Position numbers and translations under genes: made by a program. Shown one piece after another: positions 6,027-9,826 of a stretch of DNA of 9,826 nt. Below the pieces are notes generated by a model that saw only the letters and a list, made by a program, of their open reading frames with translations, was not told the origin of the DNA and did no database searches. The DNA comes from Acidobacteriota bacterium (GTDB lineage: Bacteria > Acidobacteriota > UBA6911 > RPQK01 > JADFOI01): assembly GCA_027295745.1 (NCBI GenBank), contig JAPUKI010000087.1:1-9826 (forward strand), given 5' to 3'. Numbering within the stretch: position 1 is the stretch's first letter; each line of letters begins with the position of its first letter.

Positions 6027-6084
6027 AGGAAGGCTGGATTCCCAAATATCTTCTGGTGGGCGGATTTTCTTGGAGAGATGAGAG

Positions 6085-7065
6085 ATGGGGAAAGTAGTGA
6101 TTCTGTCCACAGGTGGGACCATCGCAATGGATCAGACCCCGAGCTCCCCGCACCCGATTCCATCTTTGAAGGGCCGAGACTTCCAGCAGCAATTGGCCTC
6201 GCTTTGTCCCAGTGACATAGAGATTTCTGCAGAGGATATCGTCAATATCCCCAGTGCCCAGATGTCACTTGAGACAATCAAGGAGATTTCTCAAAAGGTC
6301 CAGAGCCACTCGGCCAACCCGGATTTGGATGGAATTGTTGTCACCCACGGAACCGATACCATGGAGGAATCAGCCTATTTCGTACATTTATGCTACCAAG
6401 CTTCCAAGCCGGTGGTCTTCACTGGCGCCATGCGTTCGGCAGATGAAACGGGATACGAGGGTCTGAGAAATCTGGTCTCTTCCCTTCGAGTCGCAGCTTC
6501 CCCTGAGGCCCGGGACATGGGCGTGCTCATCGTCATGAACGAACAGGTTCATTCCGCTGAAGAGGTGAGAAAATTCCACACCCAACGGGTCGATGCTTTT
6601 CAGTCACCGCCATACGGCCCTCTTGGTGAGATAGCGTTTGATCAACTCTACATCAAGCGAAGGATATCCCGCCCTGTTCAGAAATTGGAGGCGACTTATG
6701 TGACTCCGGTGCCTCTGGTGGCGCTCACTGCTGACTTTGAAGTGACACTGTTAGAGGCCATTCAAAAGATGAGACCTCGAGGAGTCATCATCGAAGCCTT
6801 GGGAGGGGGACGAGTCCCTCCCAAGGTCATACCTGTACTGGCAGACTTTGTGGAGTCGAGGGTGCCCGTGGTCATAACCACTCGATGTGGGATTGGACCA
6901 GTGGTCGACGAGTACGGTTACCAAGGGGCTCATCGAGACTTGAAAAAGCTGGGATGCTATTTTGCCCATTATCTCTCTGGGCCAAGAGCCAGGATCAAGC
7001 TCATGCTGGTTTTGGGAAATGGATTCAATTCGGATGCTCAACTCCACACGTTTTTCCAAGACTGA
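6085..7065 (+). CDS. Asparaginase/glutaminase-family amidohydrolase, cytoplasmic
   Basis: This 326-residue protein has both signatures of bacterial L-asparaginases. STGGTIA (8-14) contains the nucleophile Thr12, and THGTDTMEE (87-95) contains the second catalytic Thr90 and Asp91. Lys163 in VRKFHT occupies the position of the family's catalytic lysine, followed by FQSPPYGPLG (172-181), and Ser57 in NIPS matches the substrate-binding serine. These enzymes hydrolyse asparagine or related carboxamides to acid plus ammonia. No signal peptide is seen, so it is cytoplasmic. GGAGAG (6072-6077) is a well-spaced ribosome site for ATG 6085. Its stop overlaps the start of the cyclic amidohydrolase gene (ATGA). 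The usual N-terminal tyrosine-bearing lid region is replaced by MDQTPSSPHPIPS, so specificity may differ from that of true asparaginases. Confidence 0.9.
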   Translation: MGKVVILSTGGTIAMDQTPSSPHPIPSLKGRDFQQQLASLCPSDIEISAEDIVNIPSAQMSLETIKEISQKVQSHSANPDLDGIVVTHGTDTMEESAYFVHLCYQASKPVVFTGAMRSADETGYEGLRNLVSSLRVAASPEARDMGVLIVMNEQVHSAEEVRKFHTQRVDAFQSPPYGPLGEIAFDQLYIKRRISRPVQKLEATYVTPVPLVALTADFEVTLLEAIQKMRPRGVIIEALGGGRVPPKVIPVLADFVESRVPVVITTRCGIGPVVDEYGYQGAHRDLKKLGCYFAHYLSGPRARIKLMLVLGNGFNSDAQLHTFFQD

Positions 7066-8417
7066 TGAAATACGATCTCGCAATCGAGGGCGGCACGCTT
7101 GTCACAGCGACTGGCCGCGAAAACAAAAACCTCTACTTGCAAGACGGTGTCATCGCCAATGTAACTTCCGATCGCCTCGAGGCACGCCAGCACCATGATG
7201 CATCGGACCTGTTGGTCCTCCCCGGGATGATCGACGGGCATGTCCACTTTCAAGATCCTGGCGATAACAGCCGCGAAGACTTTGTGTCGGGCTCGAACGC
7301 CGCAGCTGTGGGTGGGGTCACGACAGTGATCGAGCATACCCACAGCCACCCGGTTCGAAATACCTCTTTTCTGCAGGAAAAGCTTGCACACCTTAGAGAT
7401 CGGTCCGTCGTAGACTATGGGCTGGGAGCCCATGTGTGGCCCGAGGACATTCCACAGGTGGAAGAATTGTGGCGTGCTGGGATACAGTTTTTCAAAGTTT
7501 TTACCTGCTCGACCCATGGGGTGCCGGCAATCTTAGCGGGCAGGATGCTCCAGCTCTTTCAAGCCGTAGCCAAGTTTGATGGTCTCTGCCTGGTCCATTG
7601 TGAAGATGAGTTCATTACGGCTGATAATGAGGTGCGGCTCAAAAAGCTGGGTCGGAAGGACTATGGAATTCTCTGCCAGTGGCGAAGTCCGGAGGCCGAG
7701 CAAGTCGCCACCAATACAGTCGCTCTCCTGGCAAGACTCGGTGGTGCGAAGACCATCATCGCACACGTCAGCCATCCGGAAGTTCTCGACATTGTAGCCA
7801 GGGATCGTCAGGCGGGAGCCAAGCTGTGGGCAGAGTCATGTCCGCAGTATTTCTATCTTTCCGAGGCCGATATTCTCAAGCACGGACCCTACCGCAAATT
7901 TACGCCGCCGGCGCGGAGTGAAGAGCAGGCAGAGGGGCTCTGGCAGCGGTTGGCAGGTGGCGACATTACACACATCTCAAGCGATCATGCTCCCTCTACC
8001 GCTGCCCAAAAAGCCCAAGGGATCGATGATATGTGGGAGGGATACTTCGGATTACCAGGTGTGCAGACCACTCTCACTCTGCTCTTGAATGCGGTGAATG
8101 CCGGTCGCTTGAGCCTTGAGCGCATGGTGCAGCTGGTGGCCGAAAGGCCTGCTAAACTCTACCGACTCTGGCCCAGGAAAGGAAACCTGCAGCCCGGAGG
8201 GGACGCTGACTTGGTCCTCATCGACATGAAAGCGACGCACACACTGAGCAACAAAACCATGCTCAGCAAGGCGGGATGGACGCCTTATGATGGCCTAAGA
8301 GTGCAAGGCCGTCCCGTTGCCACTTATGTGCGGGGAACTCTGGTGGCAAGTGATGGCAAAGTTGTCGCCCAACCAGGTACGGGTCGCTTTCTTCCCGGGC
8401 CCGGATTCGAGGCCTAG
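7065..8417 (+). CDS. Cyclic amidohydrolase (dihydroorotase/allantoinase/hydantoinase superfamily)
   Basis: This 450-residue, probably binuclear-metal enzyme hydrolyses a cyclic amide bond. The ligand set is complete: H59 and H61 in DGHVHFQDPG, Lys144 in FFKVFTCST (the carboxylated bridging lysine), H178 in LVHCED, H234 in IIAHVSH, and D307 in ISSDHAP. The N-terminal composite beta domain (EGGTLVT) and the C-terminal GGDADLVLIDM and VRGTLVASDGKVV segments are typical. The HVHFxDPG motif and overall length lean toward allantoinase or class I dihydroorotase-like enzymes rather than D-hydantoinase, but the substrate is open. The ATG lies inside the asparaginase stop (ATGA), indicating translational coupling; a longer frame from 6885 only reads through that gene. 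The TAG stop is the first three bases of the 195-bp repeat element, so the last residues (after GRFL, near the usual family end) may have been set by its insertion. Confidence 0.9.
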   Translation: MKYDLAIEGGTLVTATGRENKNLYLQDGVIANVTSDRLEARQHHDASDLLVLPGMIDGHVHFQDPGDNSREDFVSGSNAAAVGGVTTVIEHTHSHPVRNTSFLQEKLAHLRDRSVVDYGLGAHVWPEDIPQVEELWRAGIQFFKVFTCSTHGVPAILAGRMLQLFQAVAKFDGLCLVHCEDEFITADNEVRLKKLGRKDYGILCQWRSPEAEQVATNTVALLARLGGAKTIIAHVSHPEVLDIVARDRQAGAKLWAESCPQYFYLSEADILKHGPYRKFTPPARSEEQAEGLWQRLAGGDITHISSDHAPSTAAQKAQGIDDMWEGYFGLPGVQTTLTLLLNAVNAGRLSLERMVQLVAERPAKLYRLWPRKGNLQPGGDADLVLIDMKATHTLSNKTMLSKAGWTPYDGLRVQGRPVATYVRGTLVASDGKVVAQPGTGRFLPGPGFEA

Positions 8418-8609
8418 CCGGGAGTATGCATAGGTTTTCGTAACGAGGCGTCGAAATCGCCGTCCTGACCAGGCGCGTGACCCGCAAGCTGGTGCCCCAG
8501 GGCACCGCAAACGTACTCTTGAGTACGTTGAGGAGGCCGAGGGAGCGCAACGCAGTCAGGGCGGATGCTTTGGGCGCCACAGTAGAAAATTTATGCATAA
8601 TCCCGGCTA
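8415..8609. repeat. 195-bp MITE-like palindromic element with 25-bp terminal inverted repeats
   Basis: The left end (8415-8439) begins TAGCCGGGAGTATGCATA. The right end (8585-8609), read in complement, begins TAGCCGGGATTATGCATA. The 25-bp arms match at 22 positions. Weaker inverted complementarity continues inward, for example CCTGAC at 8464-8469 against GTCAGG at 8555-8560. Two internal hairpins are strong: GGTGCCC/GGGCACC (8491-8497 with 8500-8506), and a 9-bp stem AACGTACTC/GAGTACGTT (8510-8518 with 8521-8529) at the centre. Leaving out the first hairpin, the left and right arms are nearly equal in length (79 and 80 bases). TA bounds both ends, as in IS630/Tc1-type insertions. There is no transposase gene inside. 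Confidence 0.82.
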
Positions 8610-8611
8610 AA

Positions 8612-8620
8612 GGGGAGGTG
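8612..8620 (+). promoter_or_regulatory. Strong ribosome binding site of the alpha/beta hydrolase gene
   Basis: GGGGAGGTG, close to the perfect anti-16S match, ends 4 bases before ATG 8625 and fixes the start. It lies directly outside the right end of the 195-bp element. Confidence 0.8.
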
Positions 8621-8624
8621 AATT

Positions 8625-9533
8625 ATGGAAAATCCTCACTACGTCAGGATCAACGGGGTCAACACAAGATACTTTGATGAGGGAACAGGAGAGCCGCTGA
8701 TCCTTTTCCATGGAGGGAACTTTGGCAACAACGACAACATTGATCTGGCCGATAATTGGGATCGGAACTGGCCGTGGTTCGTAAAATCCTTCCATGTTTA
8801 TGCTCCGGATAAGCTTGGACAGGGGTTTACAGACCTTCCTCAAACGGATGAGGAGTACACCATGGCAGCAGTCATTGAACATGCCTATGATTTCATCCGG
8901 AAGATGGGCCTGAAGAAGGTCCACCTGGTGGGTCACTCACGGGGTGGTTATCTGGTCACTCGATTGACCCTGGAGCACCCCGAGTTGGTCCGAACTCTGG
9001 TGATCGTTGATAGCGCAACCCTGGCGCCAGGTGAGAATCCCAGCAGCGAAAAAGAGCGTTCCCAGATGCGCCGCGCCAAACTTCTCTCTCATGCCCCCCA
9101 ACCGCTGCTCACGAAGGAAAGTCTTCAGTGGGTGAGTGAGGCCTTTTCCTCCTCTGCTGAGCATGTGACTGAGGATTGGATCGCCATCAGACACCAGGTG
9201 GCTGCCCTTCCTCAGTCCCTTGAAGCCATCAGAAAGATGTCAAAATTGTTTTCCAGTCTGTTTCTTCCTCAGCTGGGCCAGCAGAAGGAACAGACACTCC
9301 GGTGGATCAAGGAAGGAAGACTCAAGACTCCCACCCTGCTTGTGTGGGGATACAATGACCCCTCAGCAGTGATCACCTCTGGAATGGAGCTGTTTAACCT
9401 GCTGGCCCCCAGCGTCTCCCGTGCTCAGATGCACATCTTCAACAAGGCGGGCCACTACTGCTACCGGGAGTATCCGGAGGACTTCGCGCGGGTGGTCACC
9501 GATTTTATCCAGGCAGCCAGGCCCACAGGCTAA
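8625..9533 (+). CDS. Alpha/beta hydrolase
   Basis: This 302-residue cytoplasmic enzyme of the alpha/beta hydrolase fold has a complete catalytic triad. Ser105 sits in the nucleophile elbow GHSRGG (103-108), Asp245 in VWGYNDPSA and His277 in FNKAGHYCY. The HGG at 29-31 forms the oxyanion-hole loop. A helical cap spans about residues 130-225. The general plan resembles meta-cleavage C-C hydrolases, haloalkane-type esterases and epoxide hydrolase relatives, but there is no signature that picks one; a cleft tyrosine or tryptophan cannot be assigned by eye. It follows the cyclic amidohydrolase by 207 bases, most of them occupied by the palindromic element. It may be transcribed with that gene or separately. 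Its last codons and TAA lie inside another inverted-repeat element. An ester- or amide-cleaving role in the same degradation pathway is inference. Confidence 0.88.
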   Translation: MENPHYVRINGVNTRYFDEGTGEPLILFHGGNFGNNDNIDLADNWDRNWPWFVKSFHVYAPDKLGQGFTDLPQTDEEYTMAAVIEHAYDFIRKMGLKKVHLVGHSRGGYLVTRLTLEHPELVRTLVIVDSATLAPGENPSSEKERSQMRRAKLLSHAPQPLLTKESLQWVSEAFSSSAEHVTEDWIAIRHQVAALPQSLEAIRKMSKLFSSLFLPQLGQQKEQTLRWIKEGRLKTPTLLVWGYNDPSAVITSGMELFNLLAPSVSRAQMHIFNKAGHYCYREYPEDFARVVTDFIQAARPTG

Positions 9534-9610
9534 AGCCTGCGGCTCTGACGGAGCTGACAAGTCTCAAACAGAGCCGTGGGTTTCAGGCGAGCCTGTTTAG
9601 CCCACGGGCC
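9520..9610. repeat. 91-bp inverted-repeat element at the end of the hydrolase gene
   Basis: The outer 15-bp arms GGCCCACAGGCTAAA (9520-9534) and TTTAGCCCACGGGCC (9596-9610) are inverted with three mismatches. Internal perfect arms are CGGCTCTG (9540-9547) and CAGAGCCG (9569-9576). Alternative local hairpins exist: CAGGC/GCCTG around TAAA (9526-9539), CCGTGGG/CCCACGG (9574-9580 with 9601-9607) and CAGGC/GCCTG (9584-9595). It may act as a transcript 3' end, although no T-run follows. Confidence 0.6.
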
Positions 9611-9659
9611 AAGCCGGGGGCTGCTGTTCCACATTTCCTTTTGGTTTGGGAGAAAACAG

Positions 9660-9690
9660 TTGTAAAATAGGCATTTGAATCAACTAAAAT
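9660..9690 (+). promoter_or_regulatory. Candidate promoter for the secreted protein at 9733
   Basis: TTGTAA (9660-9665) and TAAAAT (9685-9690) are 19 bases apart in an AT-rich stretch that contrasts with the GC-rich repeat before it. The spacing is longer than ideal. The rest of the gap from 9611 to 9732 shows no gene. Confidence 0.3.
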
Positions 9691-9732
9691 GTCCTGTCAA
9701 CATCTAAGATTAGGTAAAGAGAGGGGAATGCC

Positions 9733-9826
9733 ATGAGAAAACTTTTTCTTCTTGTCATGACTTTGTGCTTGACTGTCCCGGCTTTTGGTCACGAGGACGC
9801 TCTCACCCGAGAGACTTTGAAAAAAT
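9733..9826 (+). CDS. Secreted protein, N-terminal fragment
   Basis: The first 31 codons of a gene that runs off the window. GAGGGG (9721-9726) is a well-placed ribosome site, 6 bases before the ATG. The N-terminus MRKLFLLVMTLCLTVPAFG is a typical Sec signal peptide (positive n-region, hydrophobic core, AFG cleavage site) followed by HEDALTRETLKK. The Cys at residue 12 lies inside the hydrophobic core without a proper lipobox, so a lipoprotein is unlikely. The mature His-rich start cannot be assigned to a family. It is too short to appear among long open frames. Confidence 0.75.
   Translation, partial: MRKLFLLVMTLCLTVPAFGHEDALTRETLKK

Noticed and set aside
6885..7064. Upstream extension of the cyclic amidohydrolase frame
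   Set aside because: It reads through the asparaginase gene in another frame and has no family-like sequence. ATG 7065 gives the expected N-terminus MKYDLAIEGG and an ATGA coupling.
8263..8598. Antisense open frame of 111 codons across the palindromic element
   Set aside because: It spans the end of the amidohydrolase and the repeat and shows no protein-like motif; the open frame follows from the GC-rich palindrome.
8415..8609. tRNA or known riboswitch in the structured gap
   Set aside because: No acceptor/anticodon arrangement or recognisable aptamer core was found. The symmetry from end to end fits a transposable palindrome better.
9520..9610. Standard intrinsic terminator
   Set aside because: The stems are strong, but no T-run follows on the plus strand; it was kept only as an inverted-repeat element.

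Overview
This 9.8-kb window is bacterial. It is densely coded at roughly 50-55% GC by eye and carries three gene blocks separated by gaps full of short repeats. Three consecutive Tat-exported redox proteins, a MoxR/von Willebrand/TPR operon and the mix of repeats suit a metagenomic Acidobacteriota-like or similar environmental lineage. That placement is inference; no marker gene is present.

Left block, + strand (3-3037): the last 50 codons of a GMC-type flavin dehydrogenase, a gluconate-2-dehydrogenase subunit-3-like protein, a PQQ-type eight-bladed beta-propeller protein, and a cupredoxin-fold protein. The last three all begin with twin-arginine signals, so the block looks like a periplasmic sugar or alcohol oxidation module. 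The cupredoxin appears to have lost three of the four copper ligands of its family.

Middle block, - strand (5973 down to 3301): a membrane-anchored TPR protein, a BatA-like membrane VWA protein with an intact MIDAS motif, and a MoxR AAA+ ATPase. All three are co-directional and tightly spaced. The ATPase is encoded last and no DUF58 gene lies between the members, which differs from the usual layout.

Right block, + strand (6085-9533): a cytoplasmic asparaginase-family amidohydrolase, a dihydroorotase/allantoinase/hydantoinase-like cyclic amidohydrolase translationally coupled to it by an ATGA overlap, and an alpha/beta hydrolase with a complete Ser-Asp-His triad. Together they suggest catabolism of an amide or cyclic-ureide compound; the substrate is not readable from the sequence. 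A divergent promoter region (5974-6084) separates this block from the MoxR block. A secreted protein begins at 9733 and runs off the end.

The most distinctive content is in the gaps. A 195-bp MITE-like imperfect palindrome (8415-8609) has 25-bp terminal inverted repeats, and a 28-bp element at 2370-2397 looks like its two ends joined. A 140-bp inverted-repeat element with REP-like stems (3114-3253) sits inside degenerate 7-bp repeats, and a related 7-bp array (849-926) runs into a start codon. A fourth inverted-repeat element lies at 9520-9610. The stop codons of two neighbouring genes lie inside element ends. No CRISPR array, phage gene, transposase gene, tRNA or rRNA was seen.
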